A DNA stretch of 64,000 nt from Flavobacterium azooxidireducens (GTDB lineage Bacteria; Bacteroidota; Bacteroidia; Flavobacteriales; Flavobacteriaceae), in assembly GCF_023195775.1 (NCBI RefSeq), contig NZ_CP096205.1, positions 1,798,001 to 1,862,000 of the forward strand, in the 5' to 3' direction. A model generated the notes under the pieces. The model made no database searches. It was given only the letters and a program-made list of their open reading frames with translations, and was not told the DNA's origin. The position numbers and the translations under genes were made by a program. Below, piece by piece: positions 51,683 to 61,114 of the stretch (the stretch's first letter is position 1; each line of letters begins with the position of its first letter).

Positions 51683-53698
51683 TTAATTTTTAATAAACTG
51701 TAGTGTTTTAGACTCGTTATTTTTTTCGATTTTTACAAAATAAACTCCATTACTAAACCCATCAGTTGAAATGCTTAAATCTGAATTTGAACTGATTTTT
51801 GAGTGTTTAATTACTTGTCCTAAAGTGTTAAAAATAGTGAAAGATGAAGGAAGTTCATACTCATTTGAAATTCCAATATTCAAAATTCCACTTGTTGGGT
51901 TAGGATATAAATTGATTGAATTTAACATTGAAAAGTCTTCAGTTCCAAGCGTACCAATAACAAAAGGTGTTACTTGCGACGAAAATGGACCTGTAGTATA
52001 ATCTACTATGGTTACATTTTGAGCTGTTTTTAAATTATAATACCCATTACCAAATCCGCAGCACATACCATCACCATAACTGTCATTCATTGTAAATACA
52101 TAACAATCATTATTAGGAACATTGATAGTTTGCGTTATTAATGCGGGAAGAGTTCCAACTGAATTGGCATAAGGGCCTCCTTGAGCTATAGTTGCACCAG
52201 CACTATTTTTTAAATTCCAAGTTGTTTCAGAACCGTAAAAATCTCTTTGTAAAGTTAACACAACTTGAGCAGTGGTATATGCTGTTGGTGCAACAGGTAA
52301 AACAAAATCGCCAAGAGCATCATTGTTAGAAGCTCTTTGATCTGTAACGCCATTGGCGTTAATAATACTCATGTTTAATGAGCCAGATGAAGTAGCATTA
52401 ATTGGCATGTCAAAGGTTTGGAATTTATGTGTAGCTAAATTACCAGACCAATTATAAGTTTGTGTTGGTCCGCCAGCAATACTATATTCAATTGAAGCAG
52501 AAGTTAAGTTTGAAGTTCCTCTGTTATAAATGGTTACTTTTTGAACAGACCCTGAACATGAACCCCCACCCGATGTACATGAATTTTCAACAATAATTTC
52601 AGCATCGTTTGCAAACAATGCGATAGGTTGATCTTTTGTAGATGTTTTTAAGGTAGTTCTTCTAGGAGAATTGTTCATTACAACAATCATTCTTTCTTTT
52701 TGGTTTTGTGTAAAGATGTTCATACAAATATCATCGGTATAATCCATGTAGTTTTCTATCATGTCAACCGTGGTACAAGAAATATGACCTGTAGGACAAT
52801 CATAATTTGCAGCATCAGAAGCGGGCGTGTCTGCACAGAAATCATCAACACCACAACCACCATCACCCCAGATGTGTTTAAGTCCTAAAAAATGTCCTAC
52901 TTCATGTGTCATTGTTCTTCCTCTATTAAAAGGAGCTGATAATAAAAATGTCCCGTCATTGTAATCAATGCTACCAAAAGTAGCAAAATTTGCAACAACA
53001 CCGTCTGTTGAAGCCGATCCATTATTTGGTTGTAAACCACCTAATCCAGAATTGTTAGGGAATTGTGCATAACCCAATAGTGTTTGATCTGAAAAATTCA
53101 CACTCCACATGTTCATGTACTGAGTTGGATCCCATATGGTGCTTGGCTTTACCGTACCGTTTATGTCAGCTGTACTCCAAGAAGGTTCACAAAGGTTTAC
53201 TCTGTTGATACCATTTGTAGGATTACCATTAGGATCAACTTTTGCCAGAGCAAATTGTATTTGTGTGTCTGCTCCAACAGGATTGTTATTAAAACCAGGA
53301 GTTCCCGCTAATCTTCTAAAATCGTTGTTCATAACGGTAATTTGTGACTCAACTTGTGCATCTGTAATGTTTGGTGCAGTTCCAACTGGTTGACCATTGT
53401 GAATAACATGAACCACAACAGGAATAGTAATAATTCCACCTGATTGTGAACTTACTGACTCAAGTTGTCTGTATTGATCAATTAAAGGGGCAATCCATGC
53501 TTCAAATTGAGCATCAGTTAATCTTTTTGGATCACTTTCTTGAAGAAATTTTTCATACTCTGTGGTTATACATCTAACATGTCCTGAAGGAGAAATTGCA
53601 TCTGCAGAAATAGCCTTTCCGAAAACAACTGGAGTTTTTTGTTGTCCAAAGCTAAAGAAGGACAACATCATAATTGTAATTAAAGTAATTTTTTTCAT
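51683..53698 (-). CDS. Secreted M43 (pappalysin/cytophagalysin-type) zinc metalloprotease, T9SS type A signal
   Basis: 671 aa. Signal peptide MKKITLITIMMLSFFSFGQ. The pro-region (to about 95) is followed by the peptidase domain: IPVVVHVIHNG at about 96-106, zinc site HEVGHFLGLKH starting at residue 265 (two His and Glu plus third His), and a Cys-rich CGVDDFCADTP with the later YMDYTDD Met-turn segment. These are metzincin features of family M43. Middle domains (about 385-590) look like beta-sandwich binding domains, including DSYGDGMCCGFGNG. The C-terminal YPNPTSGILNI...GVYFVKI is a type A T9SS sorting signal. It likely degrades extracellular protein. Confidence 0.92.
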   Translation of the reverse strand: MKKITLITIMMLSFFSFGQQKTPVVFGKAISADAISPSGHVRCITTEYEKFLQESDPKRLTDAQFEAWIAPLIDQYRQLESVSSQSGGIITIPVVVHVIHNGQPVGTAPNITDAQVESQITVMNNDFRRLAGTPGFNNNPVGADTQIQFALAKVDPNGNPTNGINRVNLCEPSWSTADINGTVKPSTIWDPTQYMNMWSVNFSDQTLLGYAQFPNNSGLGGLQPNNGSASTDGVVANFATFGSIDYNDGTFLLSAPFNRGRTMTHEVGHFLGLKHIWGDGGCGVDDFCADTPASDAANYDCPTGHISCTTVDMIENYMDYTDDICMNIFTQNQKERMIVVMNNSPRRTTLKTSTKDQPIALFANDAEIIVENSCTSGGGSCSGSVQKVTIYNRGTSNLTSASIEYSIAGGPTQTYNWSGNLATHKFQTFDMPINATSSGSLNMSIINANGVTDQRASNNDALGDFVLPVAPTAYTTAQVVLTLQRDFYGSETTWNLKNSAGATIAQGGPYANSVGTLPALITQTINVPNNDCYVFTMNDSYGDGMCCGFGNGYYNLKTAQNVTIVDYTTGPFSSQVTPFVIGTLGTEDFSMLNSINLYPNPTSGILNIGISNEYELPSSFTIFNTLGQVIKHSKISSNSDLSISTDGFSNGVYFVKIEKNNESKTLQFIKN

Positions 53699-53721
53699 TA
53701 TAATTGGAAATAGTTAATAGG

Positions 53722-53753
53722 CAAAAGTATTAAAAAATATTATATCAAATCAA
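53722..53753 (-). promoter_or_regulatory. Promoter of the M43 protease gene
   Basis: Minus-strand TTG at 53751-53753, 21-nt spacer, TACTTTTG at 53722-53729, about 24 bp from the ATG. Confidence 0.55.
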
Positions 53754-53942
53754 TAATTTTATTGATTATCATTAAATTATATCTGTAATTGTTTAACAAT
53801 ATGCAATTAGGGTTCTAAAAAAATCAAGTTTCTTAGGCTTTTTTTATTATTTTTGAAAAATGAAACTTTTGTTTCTTCTTAGTCAGAATTAGTTGTTAGT
53901 TCCAAATCATTTTTTCTTTTTACTACTTTATAATTTAATTAC

Positions 53943-56900
53943 ATGAAAAAAGCTTTATTTATAGTATTATTCAGCCTATTGTTTTCAACCAGTTATGCAC
54001 AGAAAAATTTCTGGGAAAAGATTGATGAAACAAATTTATCTCCAATTCAAAGAGTTCAAAGAACAACATTTCCAATAGATTATGATATTTATTCTTTAGA
54101 TCTACAAAATTTTAAAGGAGAGTTGCTTAAAGCTCCTAAAAGAGATAAATCGAACTTGCTTTCAAACGTTATTTTAAATTTTCCAAATGCCGAAGGAGAA
54201 TTTGAAAGTTTCAGAATTTACGAAGCTTCTGTCATGCATCCGGATTTACAAGCTCAATTTGCAGACATTCGATCGTATGTAGGTATTGGCACAGAAAATA
54301 AGACAGCAATGGTGCGTTTTAGTGTTACAATGTTTGGATTACATGCTATGCTTTTCAGGGCAGACAGAGCGGTTCATTATATTGATACCTATACAAATGA
54401 CTTGACTCAGTATGTTATTTATTCTAGAAAAAACATTCAGCCTAGCTCAACCTTTAGTTGTTTGGTTGAAGATGAAGATTTTGAAGAAGATAAAGGTATT
54501 CATTTTTCTCCAAGAAATAATTTTGATATATCATCAAACACTGGAATTTTTAGAACCTATCGTTTGGCGATGGCCTGCACTATTGAATATGCACAATTTC
54601 ATTGGCAAGCGGCCGGAATGACGGCGGCTACACCAGAGGAAACCAGAAAGACAGCAGTTTTAGCAGCTATGAATGTTTCTATGACCCGAATTAACGGAAT
54701 CTTTGAAAGAGATATGTCTTTAACAATGCAATTGGTTCCTAATAATTTAGATATAATTTTCATAACGAGTGATAATTTCAATAATACCAATTCAAATATT
54801 TTAATTAACCAAAGTCAGACAGTAATTGATGGTATAATAGGTAGTGATAATTACGATATTGGTCATACTGTAAGCACAGGTGGCGGTGGTTTGGCTCAAT
54901 TAAATTCTCCATGCACAAACAACAAAGCAAGAGGTATTACAGGTTCATTTGCACCCGTTGGTGATCCTTTTGATGTTGATTATGTTGCTCATGAAATGGG
55001 TCATCAATTTGGAGCAACACATACACAAAATAATAGTTGCCAAAGATCAGGAGCAACTGCTGTTGAGCCGGGTAGTGCTTCAACCATAATGGGCTATGCG
55101 GGTATATGTTCGCCAAATGTTCAAAATAATTCGGATGCTTATTTTCATGTGCTAAGTTTGGCTCAAATGGATAATTTTATTGCAGGAACAGGCAATTGCT
55201 CTGATAATATTAATAACAATAATAGTGCTCCTGTAATTCAATCTATTCCAAATTATACAATTCCAAGGAGTACCGCTTTTGTTTTAGAAGGAAATGCCAC
55301 CGATGCAGACGGAGATGCTTTAACTTACTGTTGGGAACAAACTGATACAGGAATTGCAATTCAGCCTCCAACAGCAACCGATGCAGCAAATGGTCCAAGG
55401 TTTCGATCCAGAAATCCATCGTCTAGCCCGAATAGGTATTTGCCTTTTATGACAACAATTTTAGCTGGAGCAACTTCAAATACGTGGGAGGTAGTTCCAT
55501 CCATCGCAAAAACCATGAATTTTGCCTTAACCGTTAGAGATAATGCAACACCAAACGGAGGTCAAACTGCCAGAGCTAATATGACGGTTACCACTGTTGC
55601 AAACGCAGGCCCTTTTATTGTAACTGCTCCTAATACAAATGTTTCATGGGTAGCAGGAACAAACCAAAATGTAACTTGGGATGTGGCGGGAACTACTGCA
55701 AATGGTGTTGACACTCCTTATGTAGATATTTACTTGTCAACCAACGGAGGTTCAACTTTTCCAATTTTATTGGCAAGTCAGGTTCCAAATGATGGATCAG
55801 AAATAATTACTGTACCAAATTCTGTTGGAACAACGAATAGAATTATGGTAAAAGGACATAAAAATATATTTTTAGATGTTTCTAATACAAACTTTTCTAT
55901 TACTGCTCCCACGCCTACAATGGCTATTGCTTTTAATGGGATTGAAGGAGAACAGAATAAAGCAATTTGTCAAGGAAATAATGAAATTTTTAACTTAGAT
56001 TATCAAACTTTTGCAGGATTTAATGCTAATGCTACTTTTTCTGCAACTGGAAATCCTGCCGGAACAACAGTATCGTTTTCACCAACATCAGCTTCAACGC
56101 AAGGAGTTGTTCAAATGCAAGTAACAACAAATGCATCTACACCTATTGGGTTATATACTATTGCTGTAACGGCAACTTCTGGAGTTATAACCAAAACAGT
56201 TAATATGTATTTAGATGTGGTAAGCAGTAATTTTGATACAATAATGTTAAACTCTCCTGCAAACGCATCTAATGTCGAGCCTTCAGGAGTGTCATTTGAA
56301 TGGGCAGCTGATTCGAATGCTTCTTTATATACAATTCAAATTGCTTTAGACGCTTCGTTCTTAACAATTTTTGAAGAAGCTGTGGTTGGAACAAATAGCT
56401 ATGTTGCTACTTCTTTGCCTAATCAAACAACTTTGTATTGGAGAGTTTCACCAAGAAATAGTGCTTGTTCAGGAATTTATTCATCGCCATTTTCTTTTTC
56501 AACAACCTATTGCGGAACTACGGCATCTGAAAATGTTCCAATAGTAATTCCTTCTACCGGAACTCCTACAGTAAATTCAATGTTAACAATTCCAGCAGTT
56601 GAAAATGTAATAATTCAAAAAATTACAGTAACATTAAACGTTTCACATACTTGGATAAACGATTTGATAGTAACTCTAATTAGCCCTTCTGGAACACAAG
56701 TGCAATTAATGAACAGAGAATGTAATCCCGATGAAGGTGATGCAAATGCAGTGGCAACATTTGACGATAACGGAATTGTTCTGGTTTGTGGTGTTAATCC
56801 TGCAATTTCAGGTGTGCTATTGCCAGAGCAACCTTTGTCAGCTTTAAATGGTCAAAATTCGCAAGGGGATTGGACACTAAGAGTGCAAGATGTATTTAAT

Positions 56901-57227
56901 CTAGACGGAGGAGCTATTAATAGCTGGAGTTTAACTATTTGTAGTGAAAATGCTCCGGCAAGTCTTGCGGATAATATTGGTTTAAATTTTGGACTATATC
57001 CAAATCCAACCAAAGGTAACTTTACACTTGCGATGAATAATTTAGAATCTGAAAAAATTGCGGTAACTGTGTTTGATATGAGAGGAAGATTGATTTTTGA
57101 ACAATCGTATTCTAATAATGGTTCTTTTAACGAAGAAATTCAGTTAGTAAATCCGCAAGCAGGGATTTATTTAGTAAAAGTTTCCGATGGAAATAATCAA
57201 GAAACAAAACGTTTAATTGTTGAATAA
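53943..57227 (+). CDS. Secreted reprolysin-like (M12B) metalloprotease with P-domain, T9SS type A signal
   Basis: 1094 aa. Signal peptide MKKALFIVLFSLLFSTSYAQ. Pro-region to about 200. Metzincin domain with zinc site HEMGHQFGATH from residue 350 and a downstream STIMGYAG Met-turn, as in reprolysin-like enzymes. Then Ig/cadherin-like domains (ATDADGDALTYCWEQ), an FN3-like segment, and a proprotein convertase P-domain at about 855-985 (VTLNVSHTWINDLIVTLISP...QGDWTLRVQD). The end (YPNPTKGNFTL...VFDMRGRLIFEQ...GIYLVKV) is a type A sorting signal. It is divergent from the M43 protease gene. Both are probably nutritional or surface-remodelling proteases. Confidence 0.92.
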   Translation: MKKALFIVLFSLLFSTSYAQKNFWEKIDETNLSPIQRVQRTTFPIDYDIYSLDLQNFKGELLKAPKRDKSNLLSNVILNFPNAEGEFESFRIYEASVMHPDLQAQFADIRSYVGIGTENKTAMVRFSVTMFGLHAMLFRADRAVHYIDTYTNDLTQYVIYSRKNIQPSSTFSCLVEDEDFEEDKGIHFSPRNNFDISSNTGIFRTYRLAMACTIEYAQFHWQAAGMTAATPEETRKTAVLAAMNVSMTRINGIFERDMSLTMQLVPNNLDIIFITSDNFNNTNSNILINQSQTVIDGIIGSDNYDIGHTVSTGGGGLAQLNSPCTNNKARGITGSFAPVGDPFDVDYVAHEMGHQFGATHTQNNSCQRSGATAVEPGSASTIMGYAGICSPNVQNNSDAYFHVLSLAQMDNFIAGTGNCSDNINNNNSAPVIQSIPNYTIPRSTAFVLEGNATDADGDALTYCWEQTDTGIAIQPPTATDAANGPRFRSRNPSSSPNRYLPFMTTILAGATSNTWEVVPSIAKTMNFALTVRDNATPNGGQTARANMTVTTVANAGPFIVTAPNTNVSWVAGTNQNVTWDVAGTTANGVDTPYVDIYLSTNGGSTFPILLASQVPNDGSEIITVPNSVGTTNRIMVKGHKNIFLDVSNTNFSITAPTPTMAIAFNGIEGEQNKAICQGNNEIFNLDYQTFAGFNANATFSATGNPAGTTVSFSPTSASTQGVVQMQVTTNASTPIGLYTIAVTATSGVITKTVNMYLDVVSSNFDTIMLNSPANASNVEPSGVSFEWAADSNASLYTIQIALDASFLTIFEEAVVGTNSYVATSLPNQTTLYWRVSPRNSACSGIYSSPFSFSTTYCGTTASENVPIVIPSTGTPTVNSMLTIPAVENVIIQKITVTLNVSHTWINDLIVTLISPSGTQVQLMNRECNPDEGDANAVATFDDNGIVLVCGVNPAISGVLLPEQPLSALNGQNSQGDWTLRVQDVFNLDGGAINSWSLTICSENAPASLADNIGLNFGLYPNPTKGNFTLAMNNLESEKIAVTVFDMRGRLIFEQSYSNNGSFNEEIQLVNPQAGIYLVKVSDGNNQETKRLIVE

Positions 57228-57246
57228 AAGATCATCATAAATTTTC

Positions 57247-57279
57247 AAAGCCCAATCATTTTTTTGATTGGGCTTTTTT
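57247..57279 (+). terminator. Rho-independent terminator after the M12B-like gene
   Basis: 12-bp stem AAAGCCCAATCA / TGATTGGGCTTT followed by T run. Confidence 0.9.
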
Positions 57280-57373
57280 ATTAAAAATTCACAAAAATTA
57301 ATTAAATTTTTGCAGGAATAAGATGTAGTTTATATCATTGTAGTTCTAATTCATAACTAAATTTTTCTTTATC

Positions 57374-58834
57374 ATGAGACAAAAAAAACTGTTTGTGTTT
57401 TTATTTATCTTGTCAGGATTTTTATCGCTGGCACAAGTTACTAACAAAGATGTGCTCAATGCTCATGTCAGCTATTTGGCTTCTGAACAATTAGAAGGAA
57501 GAGGATTGGGAACAGACGGTAAAGATTTGGCTAAAACCTACATCAAAAAAGAATTTGAATCAGCCGGTTTGATGGCCATGGGCGAAGATCATTTTCAAGA
57601 ATTTCCTTTAAAAATGGGTATGGTTTGGGTAAAAGCCACCAATGTTGTTGGAATGGTTGAAGGGTCAGACCCGTTATTGAAAAATGAATATATCGTTATT
57701 GGAGCTCATTATGACCACATGGGTTACGAGATGCGAAAAGGCACAAAAGTTATTTATCCCGGTGCCGATGATAACGCATCCGGTGTGGCTGCAATTATTG
57801 AATTGGCAAAGCACTTTAATAAAGCCGGAAACAAACCCAAACGGAGTTTAATTTTTATTGCTTTTGATGCCGAAGAAAGTGGATTGTTAGGCTCTAAACA
57901 TTATGTAGAAACCATTGATGCAGAGCTACGCAATCAAATTAAAGTTATGTTTAGTTTTGACATGGTTGGTATGTTGGAAGCTAATAAAGGCTTAGATTTA
58001 AAAGGAATAGGAAGCTTAGTTAACGGAGTAGAAATTGCCAAAAAGCATACAGAAGGAATCACGTTATTAAACACAAGTGCTTCTATTGAAAACAGAACAG
58101 ATACCGAACCTTTTGGTGATAAAGGAATTCCGGCAATTCATGTATTCACCGGAACAAAATCACCCTATCACAAACCGGAAGACAAAGCCGATTTGTTGGA
58201 TTATGATGGAATGACTAAAGTGGTAGATTATACCGCAAAATTAATTTCAGATATTGGTAATCAGCCGCAATTGGAAGCAGCATCTTCTTTAAAAAGTATT
58301 CAAACAACAAACGACAATGGTATTACAAAGCGTTTTCAAGCCGGTTTGGTTTTAAATCTTGGAAATGGAAGACATCTTTATAAAGATGAGTTTTTTGATG
58401 CCAAAAACTCCTTTAGTTACAGTGCCGGTATTCAAATGAACTATAAATTATCACGTGTAGTACATTTGAATCTTGAGGCTTTGTATGATGATAATCGCAG
58501 TAAATCTGCTCAAGGAACCTTTAAAAGACAATCCATTACTGTTCCATTGAATGTAGAGATAGGAACGCCAACTAATTCCGGAAACAGTATGCGTATGTTT
58601 GTTTTTGCAGGACCTTATTACCGTCATAATTTTGATGGAAAAGACGGAAATATCAACTTAGATTTTGATACTATTTATAGAGAAAATGAATGGGGCTACA
58701 ATTTTGGTATTGGTATGGATGTGAATAAAATAAGATTAGCTTTTGTTTATAGAAGTGCTTTTCAGTCAATTATTGAAGACGGAGCAAACATTAGAGCCAC
58801 AGGAAGTTATATAACATTAGGCTATCGATTTTAA
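57374..58834 (+). CDS. Exported M28 aminopeptidase with C-terminal beta-barrel-like domain
   Basis: 486 aa. Signal peptide to about residue 21 (FILSGFLSLAQ). The M28 domain has all expected zinc and catalytic positions: His112 (GAHYDH), Asp132/Asp133 (GADDNASG), Glu167/Glu168 (DAEESGLLG), Asp196 (FDMVGM) and His266 (SPYHKPED). Residues about 320-486 are not peptidase-like. They alternate polar and aromatic residues in strands (FQAGLVLNLGN, FSYSAGIQMNYKL, MRMFVFAGPYYRHNF, WGYNFGIGMDV, GSYITLGYRF) and end in aromatic Phe, as outer-membrane beta-barrels do. An eight-strand barrel tethering a peptidase is inferred. There is no T9SS signal, consistent with outer-membrane insertion instead. Confidence 0.88.
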   Translation: MRQKKLFVFLFILSGFLSLAQVTNKDVLNAHVSYLASEQLEGRGLGTDGKDLAKTYIKKEFESAGLMAMGEDHFQEFPLKMGMVWVKATNVVGMVEGSDPLLKNEYIVIGAHYDHMGYEMRKGTKVIYPGADDNASGVAAIIELAKHFNKAGNKPKRSLIFIAFDAEESGLLGSKHYVETIDAELRNQIKVMFSFDMVGMLEANKGLDLKGIGSLVNGVEIAKKHTEGITLLNTSASIENRTDTEPFGDKGIPAIHVFTGTKSPYHKPEDKADLLDYDGMTKVVDYTAKLISDIGNQPQLEAASSLKSIQTTNDNGITKRFQAGLVLNLGNGRHLYKDEFFDAKNSFSYSAGIQMNYKLSRVVHLNLEALYDDNRSKSAQGTFKRQSITVPLNVEIGTPTNSGNSMRMFVFAGPYYRHNFDGKDGNINLDFDTIYRENEWGYNFGIGMDVNKIRLAFVYRSAFQSIIEDGANIRATGSYITLGYRF

Positions 58835-58860
58835 TAAATCAATTATCAGCTAAGTATATA

Positions 58861-58897
58861 AACCTGACAGATTTCAATAATCTGTCAGGTTTTTTTA
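58861..58897 (+). terminator. Rho-independent terminator after the M28 gene
   Basis: AACCTGACAGATT / AATCTGTCAGGTT stem with TCAAT-type loop and T7. It lies between convergent genes. Confidence 0.9.
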
Positions 58898-58900
58898 GTG

Positions 58901-59404
58901 TTATTTTACAGAAATACTTTTGATAATCTGTGGCACTTTATCGCAGGTAAAATTTAAATTGAAGCTTATAGCAGACTTAGCCGATAGTTGTAAATTTCCT
59001 TTTTCAATTTTAAAATAACCGGTTTGTCCTTTGCAGAAACAATGACGACCAAAAATTAATTTGACTTGTTGAAGTTCTGAATCAGTTAGGTCTAATGATT
59101 TATCTGAATTTTTTATTTCAAAAATAATGTCTTCGCGATAATGACCGTCTTGTAAATTTGCTTGTGTAGTTTTGTTGTATTGATAGTGAATTACCGTGGT
59201 TCCTTCTTGGTCTTTGATGTCATAATACATTCCGCCCAAATCATCGTAATGCAGAATGAGTTGTTTGTTTTTTAGAATTTCTACTTCACACGTTCCGTCT
59301 TTAGGACATTCGCTGACGAGTTTTGGCATAGCTGTTGAAACGTTTTTCTGAGCGTTACAGGAAAATAATAATCCAAATAAAAATAGAGTAATTATTTTTT
59401 TCAT
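58901..59404 (-). CDS. Hypothetical lipoprotein
   Basis: 167 aa from the start at 59404 (MKKIITLFLFGLLFSCNAQK). An upstream in-frame ATG at 59443 would put 13 residues before this clean lipoprotein signal, and it lies against the pth stop. The lipobox is LLFSC, so Cys would be lipidated. The mature part has four further cysteines (ECPKDGTCEVE and RHCFCKG). It contains YYDIKDQEGTTVIHYQY and a beta-rich pattern. I do not recognise a named family. It is convergent with the M28 gene and downstream of pth. Confidence 0.75.
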   Translation of the reverse strand: MKKIITLFLFGLLFSCNAQKNVSTAMPKLVSECPKDGTCEVEILKNKQLILHYDDLGGMYYDIKDQEGTTVIHYQYNKTTQANLQDGHYREDIIFEIKNSDKSLDLTDSELQQVKLIFGRHCFCKGQTGYFKIEKGNLQLSAKSAISFNLNFTCDKVPQIIKSISVK

Positions 59405-59443
59405 GGTTGATGTTTTAAATGAATGTTTCAAAAAGCAAGCCAA

Positions 59444-60067
59444 TTATTTTCCGTTGAATTCGTTCATTGTGTTGCTTAATCCTGCTAAAGCAAACGATTG
59501 AATGATTTGAGCAGATAATTCTAATCGTTCGGTTAGTTTTGATTTTTCCTCTTCGTCCCATTCACCCAAAACGTAATTCACTTGTTGACCTTTTTTGAAT
59601 TGGTCGCTGATGCCAAAGCGAAAACGTGGATATTCGGTGGTATTTAATAAACTTTGGATACTTTTTAATCCGTTGTGACCGCCATCGCTTCCTTTGGTTT
59701 TGATGCGGATGGTTCCGAAACTGAGGTTTAAATCGTCGGTGATGACCAAAACATTTTCCTTTTCGATGTTTTCTTTTTCCATCCAATATTTCACGGCTTT
59801 TCCGCTGAGGTTCATATAGGTGTTGGGTTTGAGAAAAATCAAGGTTCGTCCTTTGATTTTGAATTCGGCTACGTCGCCCAACTTAGCGGTTTGAAAACTG
59901 ATGCTTTCTTTTTTGGCAAAATGGTCGAGTATTTTGAATCCGATGTTGTGGCGAGTATTGGCATATTCGGCTCCGATGTTTCCGAGTCCGACGATTAGAA
60001 ATTTTTTCATATCCGGTTCTGTGGCGGGTTTTTGGGTTTGAAAAAGTGATGTGATCCAGTTAATCAT
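59444..60067 (-). CDS. pth: Peptidyl-tRNA hydrolase Pth
   Basis: Releases peptides from peptidyl-tRNA to recycle tRNA. It shows FLIVGLGNIGAEYANTRHNIG (catalytic His and conserved Asn), KPNTYMNLSG and DDLNLSFGTIRIK...GGHNGLKSI. 207 aa from 60067. The family core begins at a second ATG, 60010 (MKKFLIVGLG), and a TACTTTTG element at 60072-60079 ends only 4 bp before the first ATG, so the shorter form (188 aa) is possible. Its upstream spacer carries an rplY terminator and a palindromic element, so it is probably transcribed separately from prs-rplY. Confidence 0.93.
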   Translation of the reverse strand: MINWITSLFQTQKPATEPDMKKFLIVGLGNIGAEYANTRHNIGFKILDHFAKKESISFQTAKLGDVAEFKIKGRTLIFLKPNTYMNLSGKAVKYWMEKENIEKENVLVITDDLNLSFGTIRIKTKGSDGGHNGLKSIQSLLNTTEYPRFRFGISDQFKKGQQVNYVLGEWDEEEKSKLTERLELSAQIIQSFALAGLSNTMNEFNGK

Positions 60068-60112
60068 AGTGCAAAAGTACGAAAGTTTCTAATTCTAGCC
60101 GATTTTGATTTG

Positions 60113-60266
60113 GAGCACGTTCTACCCCTGATGGTAACGGAAAGCCTTGTGCAGCCAAAACCGATTTTTTCTTGCTGACCCAAAGCGACTAACGGAAGCT
60201 CTTGGGGCGGCTTAGAAAAAACGGGTTTGGCAAACAAGCTTGTAGTGAACAGCGGGATTAGGTTCT
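60113..60266. repeat. Intergenic element with long imperfect palindrome
   Basis: Between pth and rplY. It is bounded by tctacccctgatggtaacgg and agtgaacagcgggattaggt. Inside, 60151-60185 (ccaaaaccgattttttctt...) and 60199-60232 (...ttagaaaaaacgggtttggc) are imperfect inverted arms of about 33 nt. GC content and codon-free structure differ from the surroundings. It looks like a dispersed non-coding repeat of Flavobacteriia. Confidence 0.55.
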
Positions 60267-60273
60267 AAAAAAA

Positions 60274-60300
60274 GTTGTCGGTTGTCGGTTGAGAGTTTTC
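60274..60300. repeat. Heptamer word repeat (gttgtcg)
   Basis: gttgtcggttgtcggtt followed by gagagttttctg. The same phrase occurs at 61024-61056 on the other side of rplY. Confidence 0.7.
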
Positions 60301-60330
60301 TGTGATTGTGATTCTGAAAAAAGTTCAGAA

Positions 60331-60366
60331 TAAAAAAAAAGCACCGGCGTGAACCGATGCTTTTGT
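60331..60366 (-). terminator. Rho-independent terminator of rplY
   Basis: Minus strand GCATCGG-TTCACG-CCGGTGC (one wobble) followed by T9. Confidence 0.85.
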
Positions 60367-60383
60367 TGTTGAGAAAATTGAAA

Positions 60384-60992
60384 TTATTTTTTCTTTTTTG
60401 CTCCGCCTTTTTCTGCTTTTGCTGCTTCTTGAGCGGCTTTCATAGCGGCACGTGAAATTCTCACTTGAGCTACAACAGTGTTGTCCGGGTGCATTAATTT
60501 GAAGTTGTTGGTTTCAATTTTTGTAACGTATAATTTGTTACCCATTTCTAATGGAGAAATGTTTGCTTCTACGAAATCAGGAAGATTTTTTGGTAAAGCT
60601 CTCACTTTTAATCTTCTTTGGTTTAAACGTAAAACTCCACCGGCTAATACACCTGGCGATGTTCCTGTTACTTTTACAGGGATTTCCATAACGATTTCTT
60701 TGTCGTCTTTTAACGCATAGAAGTCGATGTGCAAAATTTTGTCTGATACAGGGTGAAATTGGATGTCTTGTAAAATTACATCTGCTTTTTTACCGCTATT
60801 TAGTTCGATTACAACAGTGTGTGCGTTTGGAGTGTACACCAAGTTTTTGAACGCTTTTTCTTCTGCTGTAAAATGCACTGGTTGATCTCCTCCGTAAATA
60901 ACGCAAGGAACCATTCCAGCATCACGTACGGCCTTCGTTGCCTTTTTGCCTACGTTTTCTCTTTCTGATCCTTTAATCGTAATCGATTTCAT
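60384..60992 (-). CDS. rplY: 50S ribosomal protein L25, long (Ctc) form
   Basis: 202 aa from the start at 60992 ([17 protein letters not shown]), which matches the family N-terminus. An in-frame upstream ATG (61070) would run through a word repeat and is rejected. L25 binds 5S rRNA. This is the two-domain Ctc form with an N-terminal RNA-binding domain ([29 protein letters not shown]) and a C-terminal TL5-like domain ([18 protein letters not shown]). The tail is Lys/Ala-rich ([17 protein letters not shown]). It lies downstream of prs, as often seen. Confidence 0.96.
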   Translation of the reverse strand: MKSITIKGSERENVGKKATKAVRDAGMVPCVIYGGDQPVHFTAEEKAFKNLVYTPNAHTVVIELNSGKKADVILQDIQFHPVSDKILHIDFYALKDDKEIVMEIPVKVTGTSPGVLAGGVLRLNQRRLKVRALPKNLPDFVEANISPLEMGNKLYVTKIETNNFKLMHPDNTVVAQVRISRAAMKAAQEAAKAEKGGAKKKK

Positions 60993-61023
60993 TGTAAATA
61001 ATATATAGTTAATAAATAAAAAT

Positions 61024-61056
61024 TCGTTGTCGGTTGTCGGTTTTCTGTTGTCGGTT
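61024..61056. repeat. Heptamer word repeat (gttgtcg) between rplY and prs
   Basis: gttgtcg units alternate with gttttct. It is a near copy of the phrase at 60274. Confidence 0.7.
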
Positions 61057-61114
61057 ATTTTATAGTCCAAATCACCAATTAACTTTCACCAATAACCCAT
61101 TACTTTTCAAAAGC

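Noticed and set aside
60993..61070. Longer N-terminus for RplY
   Set aside because: The added residues translate the gttgtcg word repeat and AT-rich leader; the family start is at 60992.
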